Under the pieces are notes generated by a model. It ran no database searches, had not been told where the DNA came from, and was given only the letters and a program-made list of their open reading frames with translations. From assembly GCF_900496995.4 (NCBI RefSeq), contig NC_044009.1, forward strand, positions 52,888,505 to 52,952,504: a stretch of DNA of 64,000 nucleotides. Reading direction: 5' to 3'. Positions 1-10,484 of this stretch are shown here, piece by piece. Numbering within the stretch: the stretch's first letter is position 1; every line of letters starts with the position of its first letter. This stretch comes from Aquila chrysaetos chrysaetos. Its lineage: Eukaryota > Chordata > Aves > Accipitriformes > Accipitridae. The position numbers and the translations under genes were made by a program.

Positions 1-144
1 TGGGAGCTGGCAGCATGACAGATCAGGAGGTAGAAATAGCCCTGCAGCCCAGCGGCTGGCAGGGATGGGAGGTAGCTTAACCCGGCAGGTCCCATGCCCC
101 GGCATTGCCCCGGGCGTGCAGCATCAGCTGTGGGAACTCTTGTG

Positions 145-196
145 GATGCGGATGCAGATGGGGATGTGGATGCAGATGGGGATGCGGATGCAGGTG
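145..196. repeat. GATGNN minisatellite
   Basis: Hexamer units of the form GATGNN run in tandem for about eight copies. They also show a higher-order 18-bp period: units starting at 151 and 169 are almost identical, with a partial third copy from 187. It lies in the KCNJ3 intron. The tandem array explains the repetitive Met/Gly/Cys or His/Pro peptides in the frames that cross it, and none of these is a gene. Confidence 0.9.
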
Positions 197-306
197 CCGG
201 CTGGTCCTGTGCACTGGTCCCCTTCCCCGCGCCCTGGCAGCGTTGCTGACCCACGTATTCCCCCTGCGCCCCTTATTACACCCCCCACAGCATTTTGATA
301 GCACAC

Positions 307-330
307 AATAAAGCTTAATTTTTTTTTTTT
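307..330 (+). promoter_or_regulatory. Candidate intronic poly(A) signal with U-rich downstream element
   Basis: A canonical AATAAA at 307-312 is followed within 10 bases by a run of about 12 T and then a GT-containing stretch, which is the normal layout of a cleavage/polyadenylation site. It lies in sense orientation inside the KCNJ3 intron, about 1.9 kb before the last exon. Use would give a transcript lacking that exon. AATAAA is common by chance, so this is only a candidate. Confidence 0.35.
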
Positions 331-643
331 GTAGTGTTGCCAACACAAAGAAAAAGCCGTGCAAGGGATTTCCACCCAACAGTCAGCTCTTTGCAGAGCA
401 GCGTTGCTGTGGCCGGGGTGGTCACCCCGGCAGTGTTCCCATGGGAGCCCTTTGGTGATGCCGGAGGTGCGGCTCACACCCCTCAGCAAAGCCTGCGGCG
501 CAGCGAGGTCGACAGTTATCAACTTTTCTATACAGAGTGATTTGCATTTTAAGCAATTTGTTATCTAAAGCGTAGGTCACCGGAGTTAACCGGCCATCTG
601 CTTCACAGGCACCATAGACCCAATTCCAAACACGGCTCTCACC

Positions 644-651
644 ATTTGCAT
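644..651. promoter_or_regulatory. POU octamer motif in intron
   Basis: A perfect ATTTGCAT octamer sits inside a mixed-composition stretch (about 600-700) that contains several CpGs and a TTTGCTAATGAG homeodomain-like core. The motif is exact, but an 8-bp site is expected a few times in 64 kb, so function is inferred only weakly. Confidence 0.3.
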
Positions 652-2204
652 GCGTTATTAGGCGCGTTCGTTTGCTAATGAGGTCTCCCTTGGAAGTCAG
701 GTCTGAAGAAGCAGAGGGGGAAAGGTCTGGGCTTTCGCGGCGAAGGTACGGCTAATGAACGGCTGGAGACTAAAGGACACAGATGGAAGAAGTACTCATT
801 CTAATTACCATTTTTCTAAAAATTGCATGGTTTTTTCTAAACCCATTAGGTATGTGATTACTTCCACTTCACTTTGTAAACAGAACTGAAACACATGGTG
901 ACTGGGTGGAAATACACCATAAAGTATAAACCAGTGTCCTGTCTGAGGCTGTGGGAAGAGGGTAGGATTGCTTGGTCTCCGGGTATGCTCCTGCAGGTGT
1001 CTGAGCTCAGGTGAGGTCCCATCACGGGCAGTGGGAGCAGCGTTATGTGCAAAAAAACCCGTGGGTTCATAATTTTCTCCTAAGAGATAAAACAGAAAAC
1101 TGAGATTTATGTCTCGTGATATATTCAGACGTATTAGCAGTAGAAATCGCTATGCAAAACTAAAACTTTGATTCCATTAGCAGTAACAGAAAGAGTAATA
1201 AAATTTTATTTTTCTGGCTGTATGTCACCGGGCGCATATCCATCCCCCGCTCCCCCTCGCTACAGCCCTGCTGTTTTTCTTGTGCCTTCCAAAGTTTCCT
1301 TTAATTTTCTTCTGACTTAAAGGTGTTCTTGCCAGCTAAGCAGAGGATGTGTTTGCAGAGGTAGATTTAGCTTCCTGAAAACCAAATGTCATATTTCCAG
1401 TTTGCTATACTAGGATAAAATGGCAGGGTAATTCTATTTACAGATTGCTACAGATACCATTTTAAAAAAAATTATAAAAGAAGCAGCAGGATTTTTTTTC
1501 TAGAAGCCTGCAGCAATCCATGGTCATTGTTTCCCTCTGATTTCGAAGGTCAGATGGGTCACGAGGACGGCCAAGTCTGGGTGCTCGGGAGGAGGACTTT
1601 TACTCCGCGGTGGGAGGCGGTGAAGAAAGAGGAAGGGCAGTGTTGTGCTTCTTAGTCGTATTTCTTCTCCCCTGCTAATTTTTTGAAGCTTGGATCTCAG
1701 CCTGGCAGCAATGGATCTGTGAGCAGATTGCTGGTGAAGCCCTTGAAGAGGAGTAAATGTATTTCATAGGACATACCTACTGCTCGCTGGTGGGTTGGAA
1801 TCCACTAACACGGGCTTGGTTTGTGCATACGATGCATAAAGCGTAGGGTCTGGGTTTGTATGCATTTGTCAGTATGATGAAAATACGGAATAACTTAGTA
1901 ATACTTTAGCATCCTGACAAGTCCAACTTTACATTGCAATTAGCAGCTCTTGCTAATTTACTGCCAGGGGTATCAGTTAGCCCTGTGTTTCCCTATGTCA
2001 CCAGCACCTTCAAAAGTGTCCATAATAATCGATGTGAATTATTCAGTTACACTCTTTCCTCTATTGTTGGCTCCTTTCACCTTGAGGATAACAATTTAAT
2101 AGCTACTGTATGTAAATGGCAGGCATGCCAATGCCTTTTCTTTTATACATTTAAAAACATAAAATGTGTTTCATTGAAATGTGCAAAAACCCCCAAGCTT
2201 TATG

Positions 2205-2250
2205 CGCATCCGCAATTGTCCATAACTCGTGGAAGTTTTTCTCGTTGCAG
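2205..2250 (+). other. KCNJ3: Splice acceptor region of the last KCNJ3 exon
   Basis: The exon boundary is set by a short pyrimidine-rich tract ending in TTGCAG at 2245-2250, with a plausible branch point (CATAACT) at 2221-2227. Splicing here leaves two bases (GG) at the exon start. They complete a glycine codon begun in the previous exon, matching the Gly-Met-Thr-Cys junction of GIRK1. The apparent in-frame residues upstream of this glycine are intronic read-through. Confidence 0.85.
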
Positions 2251-2834
2251 GGATGACGTGCCAAGCCAGGACATCCTATACCGAGGACGAGGTGCTCTGG
2301 GGTCATCGGTTCTTCCCTGTTATCTCCTTGGAAGAGGGGTTCTTTAAAGTCGATTACTCCCAGTTCCACGCGACGTTTGAGGTCCCCACCCCACCGTACA
2401 GTGTGAAGGAGCAGGAGGAAATGCTGCTCATGTCCTCTCCCTTGATAGCACCCGCTGTGAGCAACAGCAAGGAAAGGAATAACTCGGTGGAGTGCCTGGA
2501 TGGTCTTGACGAAGTTGGCACAAAACTACCTTCAAAACTGCAGAAAATAACTGGGAGGGAAGACTTCCCCAAAAAACTCCTCAGGATGAGTTCCACCACC
2601 TCGGAGAAGGCCTACAGCATGGGGGATTTACCCATGAAACTCCAGCGGATCAGCTCGGTCCCCGGGAACTCAGAGGAGAAACTGGTGTCTAAAACCACAA
2701 AGATGATGTCGGATCCCATCAGCCAGTCGGTGGCCGACCTGCCGCCCAAGCTGCAGAAGCTGTCAGGCGGCGGCAGGATGGAAGGGAACCTTCCACCCAA
2801 ACTGCGAAAGATGAATTCGGACCGCTTTACATAA
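2251..2834 (+). CDS. KCNJ3: KCNJ3 (GIRK1/Kir3.1) last coding exon, partial gene
   Basis: KCNJ3 encodes a G-protein-gated inward-rectifier K+ channel subunit that assembles with GIRK2 or GIRK4 in plasma membranes of neurons and atrial cells and is opened by G-beta-gamma. This exon encodes about 193 complete residues plus a split first codon, ending at TAA 2832-2834. The first ~60 residues are the end of the Kir cytoplasmic domain ([17 protein letters not shown], then [26 protein letters not shown]), including the beta-strand region with the SLEEG leucine implicated in G-beta-gamma gating. The rest is the long GIRK1-specific tail with the [12 protein letters not shown] segment and several LPxKLQ-like repeats, ending in NSDRFT. 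The frame is intact with no disruption. Length agrees with a full protein of about 500 residues, one shorter than the human one as I recall it. Identification is by recognition of the family-specific tail, not by a database search. Confidence 0.97.
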
Positions 2835-3511
2835 CCCGACGGGACTTCTAGCTACCGTTTAGAGCTTGAACTGCTGCTGGCAAGGGCAGCGTGGGCAGGA
2901 GAGCATGCCCTCCACCAGCCGTATGTGTGCTAAACTCTGTGGTCCCCGGCGCGCCGGGAGGCAGGAGCATCCCCTTGGTAGCGGTGGCTGCGCTGTAAGT
3001 ACGAACGACAGGACGATCGGCGAGCTGATGTTCATTGGCATGTAGTATCACAACACGCATGCAATAATAGTGTGCAATTTTTGCATATAGTTTTATGGCA
3101 TGACTCCTACTATATTTATACTGTATATTCTGAAAAATAGGGAAAGGGGCGTTCCTTTCCCCTGTATTTCTTAAGAGTAAGTAGTAGGTAAAACATGCGA
3201 GTGGGTAACTTTCAGGGGTAAGTTATGATTTCATTTGAAAATGGGTTTGGGGTTCTTTTTTCTGATGTGGATCGTGATGTTTTGTTCAACAAAGTAGTTA
3301 TGGTGCATGTCTGTTTTTCTTAAAAGAAGGTGTATTAGTTAATTCCTAACACCAAATCTGCTAGCCTTAAATTAACTGCTGGTTTCTATTTTGCTTTAAC
3401 ATTTTCTTGGGGTTTCTTTTCCTGCCTCTAGGCTACCAGAAAAAAAACTAAAATGTATTTCATAAGGCATTGTTTAGAGAAGAAACTTGTATGAATAAGC
3501 CTAGGCAAAAC

Positions 3512-3529
3512 AATAAATGAATGAATAAA
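3512..3529 (+). promoter_or_regulatory. KCNJ3: Proximal tandem poly(A) signals
   Basis: Two AATAAA hexamers, at 3512-3517 and 3524-3529, lie 0.7 kb after the KCNJ3 stop. Downstream sequence is A/T-rich with T runs but no strong GU-rich block. They could define a short 3' UTR isoform. Confidence 0.45.
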
Positions 3530-5285
3530 ATTCACACTTTATATACGGTTAGTAAAAATTTTTAAAAATCTTGGTGATTTATAATATATGTGCAAGAAAA
3601 CCATTTTAAATAAGCAGGACATGCTTGATTTCTCGTGTTGCTAGAGTAGCTAAACATGAAAATAGCTGAATGTCTCCATGAAGCCAAGCAGGCATTTATT
3701 CTGGACGAACTGCACTCCAAAGGCAGAATCGCAATTCCCCCTAACTCCACAGCGCCCGGATTTCGCTCCCTCTTGCTTTGACGGCCCAGTTGGGCCAGTT
3801 GCAATGCAGGTGATGGTTGCGGGAGCTGCGGTCTTGCAACCGGAGCTGTGCGGAGTCGCGGCAAGTCCCGAGCCCGGGCAGGCACACGGCTCCCCGGCTG
3901 CTGGCTGCTGGCGTCGCTCCTTACTGCTTTCTCTATGGTGAAAATAATGTTTAAACACGTTCTTTAACTGAAGTTGACCCTGTGGGTTTCAAAATGAGTA
4001 ATACTTTGTATAAATGTTTGGTTTGATATCCTTCTGTGCTTGTCTTCGGGTTTCCTTTTCCATCTTGTTTTGCTCCGGCGGGGTCGAGCCGGGAGGGCTG
4101 GGTGTTGGGGGGTTGTCCCCTCTCCCATCATCATGGCTTGCGGTGCTGGAGCACCCCGAGCCACCCCAGACCCTCCCCAAAATGCTGAAGGTCGGCTGTC
4201 GCGTGCCCAGGGGCACCCGTGGTCTGTGGTCTGTGTTTGGGGGCCAGGTCACGATGGCTTCCCGGGGCTCCTTCTTGGAGGAGGGGGTCTGGGTGAGACG
4301 GAGCGATGTGTGGCACGAGCCGGGTACAAAAGCCACCGCCAAGAGCGGCCAGGAAAAGGGCTCTGCGTGACATCGTCTGTACGTAAAACCCTTGAGACCG
4401 CAGCCAGGTGGTCCCAGACACGGACATGCGTGTGACGTAGCTGCGGTCACGGACGGGCACTGCTGACTCGCGGGCTCGGGACCGTCCCGCATGAATGCTG
4501 ACGCTCGCTACAGTAAGTCATAACAACAGGTCTGATGATCTTTGAGGAAAAAAAAATTGGTTTTGTTATAAATGTTGGCGTGGAGTAAGGACTCAGAAAC
4601 TCAGCACTGCTGGAGGGTTGGCTCACACACCGCTGTGGCTCAGTGCTTTCCCTGGAAGTTGCAGCATAGGACCTGTCAGTTGTACACCCAAGGACTTTAT
4701 ACTAACTTCCAAAGTTTCTCTTCATGGTTTATCATGATTTTTGAGTGGCACTGCATGCTTTTTACACCTTTGTCTATACTTCAATTCTCTGCACGTTATT
4801 GTTGAAGGGAAGGGCGTGCATTGCTCCCTGTGTGCTGGTCCTGTGCTCTACATGCACAGTGAGCAGATTGCTGATGTGGCAAGGTAAAAACTGGACTCCT
4901 GTTCCCCTGTTTCCTAACACTTCCTCAGGTTGTCTTGTAAAATACCGCTGATTTTTGTACCACACATAACTCTTCTACCAGTCCTTGACTGACAGCAAAA
5001 ATAGCCATGTACAATTGCCAGGTGTCAACAGTAAAAACCCCACCAAGTCCAAACCAGAGAGCCAAGAACGTTAATTGGCATGGTAAACACTCAGCTAGTG
5101 CCACAGCCGAGTGATGAGTCCTGCCAGCAAGCTTGAGCAGATTGGTCTGGTTTTGAAAGAAGGGTCTCCAGCAGCTTGACCTCTCCTCAAAAACTCCTTT
5201 CGTTATTTTGGGGTGGATGGGGGACCACTGCCTCCTTCCCGGGGTGCTGCTGGAGCATGACCCAGCCAACCCACTGCCCTGCTGT

Positions 5286-5374
5286 GACACTGCAGTTGGA
5301 CTAAATGATCTTTGTAGGTCCCTTCCAAGTGAAAATATTCTATTCTATTCTATCCTATCCTATCCTATCCTATT
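5286..5374 (+). mobile_element. CR1 LINE 3' end with pentanucleotide tail
   Basis: The stretch from 5295 reads as the typical 3' end of avian CR1 (TTGGACTAAATGATC, then TTTGTAGGTCCCTTCCAA). It ends in a (TATTC)n(TATCC)n tail at 5336-5374. CR1 elements insert with severe 5' truncation, and no earlier CR1 sequence is clear upstream. The copy is in the same orientation as KCNJ3 and sits in its predicted 3' UTR, so it would be transcribed as part of the mRNA. Its tail is the main hint that the host is a bird. Confidence 0.9.
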
Positions 5375-6303
5375 CCCCTGTGCTGCCCCCAGTTTTGTGG
5401 CTCTGGTACAGAAGCGCCGGTGCAAGGTGGGGTCCCCTGGGGGTTGCCCATCTTTGCTGAGTTCTCCTGCCATCAGCTTGGGGGATGGCTTATAGTCCGG
5501 CTGACTTTTCTTTATGGAAAAGTAAATGTGACGTGTCCCCAGACCAAGAGCAATGGTGTTTCACCAGCCGTGCCCTGGGGCTACCAGCATCCTCCCTCCC
5601 GAAAACCGTGGGGAAGGTGCCTGGCTTCCCGTGCCTTGGCAAGGTGGCTGCTCAGCGGCTGCAAAGTCCTGCCTTCGGGAGAGCCAAGTGGTGTTTTTCT
5701 TTGGGAAACTGTGTACAAGATTGAATTAAGTAGGAGCAGTGTGGATGTGTTCTACAAATTGAACTTAAAATAGGTGACAGGGAGAAGTGCTGTAGCTGTA
5801 AAATATATTGGCAGTCTGAGTGGCTGCAGCTTACTCAGTGCCTGTGTAAAAATATCTGAAAGTATGTGAAACACTGGAGAAGTAGCCTCACTTTTATTAA
5901 ATTAATGCCATAAAAAATATTAAGTTATGATTAACTGAAAAGTTTGATTTTTTAAATCAAAATATGCACCTGTCCTTGCTGGATGCAAGATTTCTGAGGC
6001 TTGTGGCTTGTCTTGCAATGCGTTATGTATGTTAAGGTGACAATGTATGTGTCTTTCATTAATAAGAGTGAAAGTACAAACATGGATGATAACTTTCTTT
6101 AGTTATTTATTTTAGGAAGTTACTTCTGATTAATATTTCATTTTTATTACTGTGGCCACTTTTTTTTTTTCCTAATTAACATTTAGCCCAGCCCTAATGC
6201 TTATGCTAAGAAAAAGTAACGGTTTGATTGCACAGCCGGTCTGTGTTCTCTACTGCTGAATTTATGCTTGAATTATATTGTAAATTGTACATATTCAAAT
6301 TAG

Positions 6304-6504
6304 AATAAACTAAATGCATTTTCTGGCATGCAGTCTATAACTGTATAAATGTACAAGTTTATTTGAATTATACAAAATAACAAACTCTTGTATTCATTAA
6401 TACTGCAAGCTCAGTTTTATCTAAAGCTATATTAAACTTTCAAAAATCGTTCGGTTTAAATGTGTTTGTCTTTTATCCCATCCACTTTTTATTACTTAAA
6501 TAAA
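6304..6504 (+). promoter_or_regulatory. KCNJ3: Distal KCNJ3 poly(A) signal cluster
   Basis: Three poly(A) signals cluster here: AATAAA at 6304-6309, ATTAAA at 6431-6436 and AATAAA at 6499-6504. The middle one is followed by a GU/U-rich element (TGTGTTTGTCTTTT, about 6460-6474) and the last by TGTGTGC about 40-50 bases downstream. The AT-rich sequence before them resembles a conserved 3' UTR terminus. I take this cluster as the main 3' end of the gene. Confidence 0.6.
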
Positions 6505-8056
6505 TGACTATGGATTCAAGCTGTTGAAGGGCTCCTGATTTCACATTTAGTGTGTGCAAAAGGCCAATCTCTTGATTGCTATTACGAGCAGCAAAACTAA
6601 AACCTGAGTTTAGTTGAGCTGCATTTTCAGGGTCTTTGGAGGCGGTCTGGCTGAGGCCAGGCCCAGAAAATCCAAGTCAGGAGTCCGCAGGCTCCTTCCT
6701 GAAGGACAGCGAAGAGCAGAGCCTGAGGTACATGCTGAAAACCCGTAGACTCTGTAATTCAGGCAGTCCCGATATGCCAATGTCCTGCTGAATTTCTGAA
6801 CTTTACATTAATTTATGAAATGCCATTTCCTCTGTAGCACAGAGACTGGGGAGGTCTCTTTCCCTTTGCGTAGAGAAGTAGGATTTTTTGTCATTATCTC
6901 CCCCATCCAGCCTCAGGAATTAAAGCTCCAGAAATCAATAGAGGCTATCAGGTCTCTCCCCATTAGTAGACCAGACCTTCCTCTTTGGTTTTTACTATAA
7001 ATTGCCCCATTGGTGCCTGGGCATCACCACTCAGGGTGAGCAAAATACATTCTGTGCTAACAAAATAAAAATAATAAGAAAATTACAAAAGATATGTGAT
7101 GATAGCTGACTTTTTAACTCCTTCCCCTGAAGAGGCTGCTGACTGAAGGTTACTGGAGCATAACTGTATTTTGTTTTTCCCCGTTAACCACTTGCCTTGC
7201 TCTGAGTCCTGACCTTATATTGCTGGTCCACCATACACTTTCCCTGTATGCTAATACAAATGTATTTTTTCCATACTTTTAGAAGGGATGAGATAGTAAA
7301 AGTTGGAGATTTCTTTGCTCCCGCACCTGGTTTCCATTCAGTTTTGTTCTCGGTGTTATTTCCACATCCCCCAGTCCAGCATAACTGGAGTCACCCAGGA
7401 ATACCTGTATCAGCCAGTGGATATTCTGACTTGCAAGGAGCATCCCTGGGGAATGAGGAGCTGTCCTGCTGCTGCTGCCTATGTTAAAACCGCTGCAAAC
7501 CGAGGTGTCGGTGCTGTGCTTGCTGTAATTGAATTACTGCGTGCGGCAGGACAGAGGCACGACAGCACGGGGCTGTATCAATCATCCCGCAGCATCAGGT
7601 GCAGAATACATTTGAATTTATTTCCTCAGCCGTGGTTGAAACAAAGTGAATTTGCAGGGCTTACTTGGAGGTATGAAAATGAAATTGCAGGTAGGTTTTA
7701 AATACCTACATAGGAAACATACCTGCCGGGGAAGAGGGGCAGCTCTGTGCCCTGGCAGCCCTGCAGCAGCCCTGGCCCCGCCGGCAGGTTGAGCTACAAA
7801 CCCCAGCACGGGCAGGATTTATGGATCAGGTCACCTCTGAAGGCAGCTGCATCCATATATTTTTTTAAAAATATTAGATGGGGGTGACAGGCAGCTCCTG
7901 AGCGTGCTGCCACTTGTACCAGCCGCCCTGTGACCGAGCGGGAGCACATGGGGGGGGGCCGATAAGGGTGGTTCAGTATTCACGTGTGATACGTAGAATT
8001 ACCGCTTCCATGGATTCGAGGTGATTTACAGTTATGCTTCTCACATTTCCACTTTA

Positions 8057-8130
8057 CAAAAACAGAAAAAAAAAAAAAAGGGAAAGAGTGAGGAAGAGAA
8101 AGAGAAGGAGAGGGGCAGAAAGAAAGCAAA
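8057..8130. repeat. Polypurine (A/GA-rich) tract
   Basis: About 70 bases are almost entirely A and G on the + strand. The tract begins with a 13-A run and continues as GAGGAAGAGAAAGAG-type sequence. It is low-complexity DNA and could form a triplex, but no function is indicated. Confidence 0.85.
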
Positions 8131-8656
8131 GTCATCCTTTTACAGCAGCCTAATTTTTGTATGGTTGTAAGTACTATTTAGCCTGAGTGCAATACTGGCT
8201 TTGTTAATCTGTTTACACCACTTCCAAGCGCTCTCTGATTGCTGCAGAAAGGCACTTGAATTATTATTCCCAAGATAAACATCTGTGCCTCATCCATCAG
8301 AGGCTGGAAGGCCCTCACTGCTGTGCTCAGCTGTGTGTGACCCCCCCAGTCCAGCCCAGCCCACCCCACCGCAGCTCGCTGGGCGATGCTGGTGCGCAGC
8401 ACCGAGCTGCTCCTCGTAACCTCCGGAGCCCAGGTGAGCTGCTGCTTTCGAGCAGGTTTGGGGACAGAGTTGTCCCCAAAGCCACAGGGAGGGAAGGGGT
8501 GGTCTATCCCAACCGCCTCTGCCGTGGCAGCACCCGTGAGTTTTGCCGCTGGGGAATGCGGTCTGAGACCCGACGGGCGATGCGCTCGGTGAGCATCGCA
8601 CCCGGTACGGCCCACCCGACCGACCGCGGCTCAGGGAGAGCGATGGGCTTCAGCTC

Positions 8657-8680
8657 GGGGACGGGCTGGGGACGGTCGGG
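8657..8680 (+). other. G-quadruplex motif
   Basis: Four G-runs (GGGG, GGG, GGGG, GGG) are separated by loops of 2, 2 and 6 bases, which fits the canonical intramolecular G4 pattern. It lies in a GC-rich intergenic patch. Confidence 0.5.
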
Positions 8681-10462
8681 CAGCTTGTCGCTCCCACCCG
8701 GCTGCCCTGCTTTGCGAGCAAGGCAGGGAAATGGGGTTCTCCCGTTTCACACCTATATATATTTGGACTACAGGCATTGGCTAGCTATACATCCACCGGC
8801 TGAGACTGTTTCATCCACCAGAGACCCACATCGGGAACAGACACATGCATCTCCCTTTTGGGGAAAGTCTGCCTTGACCCAAGCGTTGTCACCATGTAGA
8901 GTCCTCTCCCAAGCCCGCAGGTCTGTTCATAACACTCAGGGACGGTGGGCATCACCAAGGGATGAATGGAGATAACCCCAGTGCCATGGGCGTTTTCTCA
9001 CTGTTAAGCCCAGCTTATGGTCATGACCGTTGGGCAGCTCGGTGAAACCACGGAGGCTGCCATCACTTTCCTCCCATCGGACGGGGGATGCTAATGAGAC
9101 GCGACCAGAACACCACGCGTGACAACCAGTTAAGCAATTTGTCTTTGAAACTGCTTGCCGGCCCACGCAGGGAGGTCCGCTGGCACTCGGCGCAGCCCCA
9201 CGCAGCAGCCCGCGCTTCGGTGCCTGTCTCTGTCCTCCCCAGTAACGGGCTTTGCCAAGCTGGTGGAGGTTTGACGAACGGCAGGAGCATGACGTGGATG
9301 AGCATGAGGATGAGATGCGCCGGCGACTGCAAACGCCGTGGGCTCAGCAGAGCTTCGTCTGTGTATCCAGGTACGGGAGGTAAGGCAATACACAGGTAAG
9401 CAAATATACAGTGTGCGCATAATAATTACATATACATTCCTAAGAAAATGTATAATCTGTGATGTCTCTGTACCCATAATACTAAAGGTAACAGCAGTCA
9501 AGATAGCTGTTTGCTAATTCAGATTTATTCCCCATTTCCACTCTCCAAACTTTTACATTTATTTCTGTCTAAAATGTTTGTAGGTTTAGATAAGCTTTTT
9601 GGGCACTGCCTTGGGAATCGGGTCTTTGGACTCATTCCACACCAACTGCGTGCGATGGAAAGCTCGTGACAGATGGACGAGCGTGCGAAAGAGAGAAAGC
9701 GAGGGAGAGCGCGGGCACGGCAGCATCGCTCGCTGTCGGAATAACCTGGGGAGACTTTTCTCTTGGCATCCTCCAGATATTCCCTGGGAAGGCTCCAGGC
9801 ATCGTTTCCTTAAGCATTCTTGGAGCCTTCATCAGTAACAAAGAAAAGAAAAAAAAAAATCCAAATTAATGCGTGTCCCAACATAGGGACAAAATTAAGT
9901 TCTATGCTGGGATGATGCTCAGGATGAATATAAACATGACCTTACACCCCGCTCCAAGAAGGAACTATAGAAAATATTTTATACTAATTGACAAAATTGA
10001 TAAGTCCACACGTTACAGCAAAATTAATTTAATTTTTTAAATAAATTAGCAAAGCTCCCCTTTGAGACGATAAAGTATTTTGTTCTTCTTTAATTAGTAC
10101 ATTGCAAATTTATGTTTTTCATTTCATGCAAGTTGGGGGAAACTCTCAACATACTTCCTCAAATATATTAATTGATAATTCCTTGTTCCTGTAGTCACAA
10201 AATTCTCCTTGCTAATTAAGAAAAAATGGCAACGCTTGTACATTGAGGCAGTTTGAAAGTAAATGTGGCATGCTAGAGAGTCAATGTAGGAATGTTTTTT
10301 CTGACTATCATTACAGTTTAACCATGCCTTTAGATGCCCGAACCACATTGCTTTAATAGAGCACTGTGTAAATGCCATGTTTGCTGCATGCGTGCTCTAA
10401 ACTGGCTGCAGAAATCCCCTAGCCTGCCAATAGAGTCTCTCATCAGGGTGACTGCAAGTGAA

Positions 10463-10484
10463 GGCAATGCAATGCAATGCAATG
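10463..10484. repeat. (GCAAT)4 microsatellite
   Basis: A pentanucleotide GCAAT is repeated about four times without interruption. It is a simple repeat in the intergenic region with no nearby gene. Confidence 0.9.

Larger units (their letters stand above)
1..2250 (+). other. KCNJ3: KCNJ3 intron preceding the last coding exon (3' part)
   Basis: This stretch lies directly upstream of the splice acceptor at 2249-2250 and contains no convincing exon, so it is read as the end of the intron before the final KCNJ3 exon. It holds a GATG-rich minisatellite (145-196), a potential intronic poly(A) signal followed by a T-run (307-330), a perfect POU octamer (644-651), and AT-rich sequence with several homeodomain-like TAAT/ATTA cores near 1930-1970. 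The upstream coding exons (pore, transmembrane helices, N-terminus) are outside the window. Open frames here do not match KCNJ3 or any protein I recognise. Confidence 0.85.
2835..6455 (+). other. KCNJ3: KCNJ3 3' untranslated region (3' end approximate)
   Basis: After the stop codon there is 3.6 kb without a recognisable coding region. Most of it is AT-rich with ATTTA elements and several poly(A) signals, as expected for a long neuronal 3' UTR. GC-rich patches occur at about 3.7-3.9 and 4.1-4.5 kb, and a CR1 LINE remnant has inserted at 5.29-5.37 kb. A 19-bp inverted repeat (TTTGATTT, 3-nt gap, AAATCAAA) lies at 5943-5961. The end is placed after the ATTAAA at 6431 because a TGTGTTTGTCTTTT element follows it. 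An end at 6304 or 6499 is equally possible. Open frames of 60-167 codons in this interval look like chance frames. Confidence 0.65.

Noticed and set aside
2229..2250. In-frame extension of the KCNJ3 exon upstream to a GTG
   Set aside because: It is intron sequence before the TTGCAG acceptor. The residues it adds do not belong to GIRK1.
3989..4492. 167-codon - strand frame opposite the KCNJ3 3' UTR
   Set aside because: It lies in a GC-rich UTR patch with competing frames in every phase; no homology recognised.
8256..8975. 239-codon open frame on the + strand
   Set aside because: It starts at TTG, lies in a GC-rich patch with overlapping open frames in other phases, and encodes a low-complexity Arg/Pro/Ser-rich sequence with no recognisable domain.
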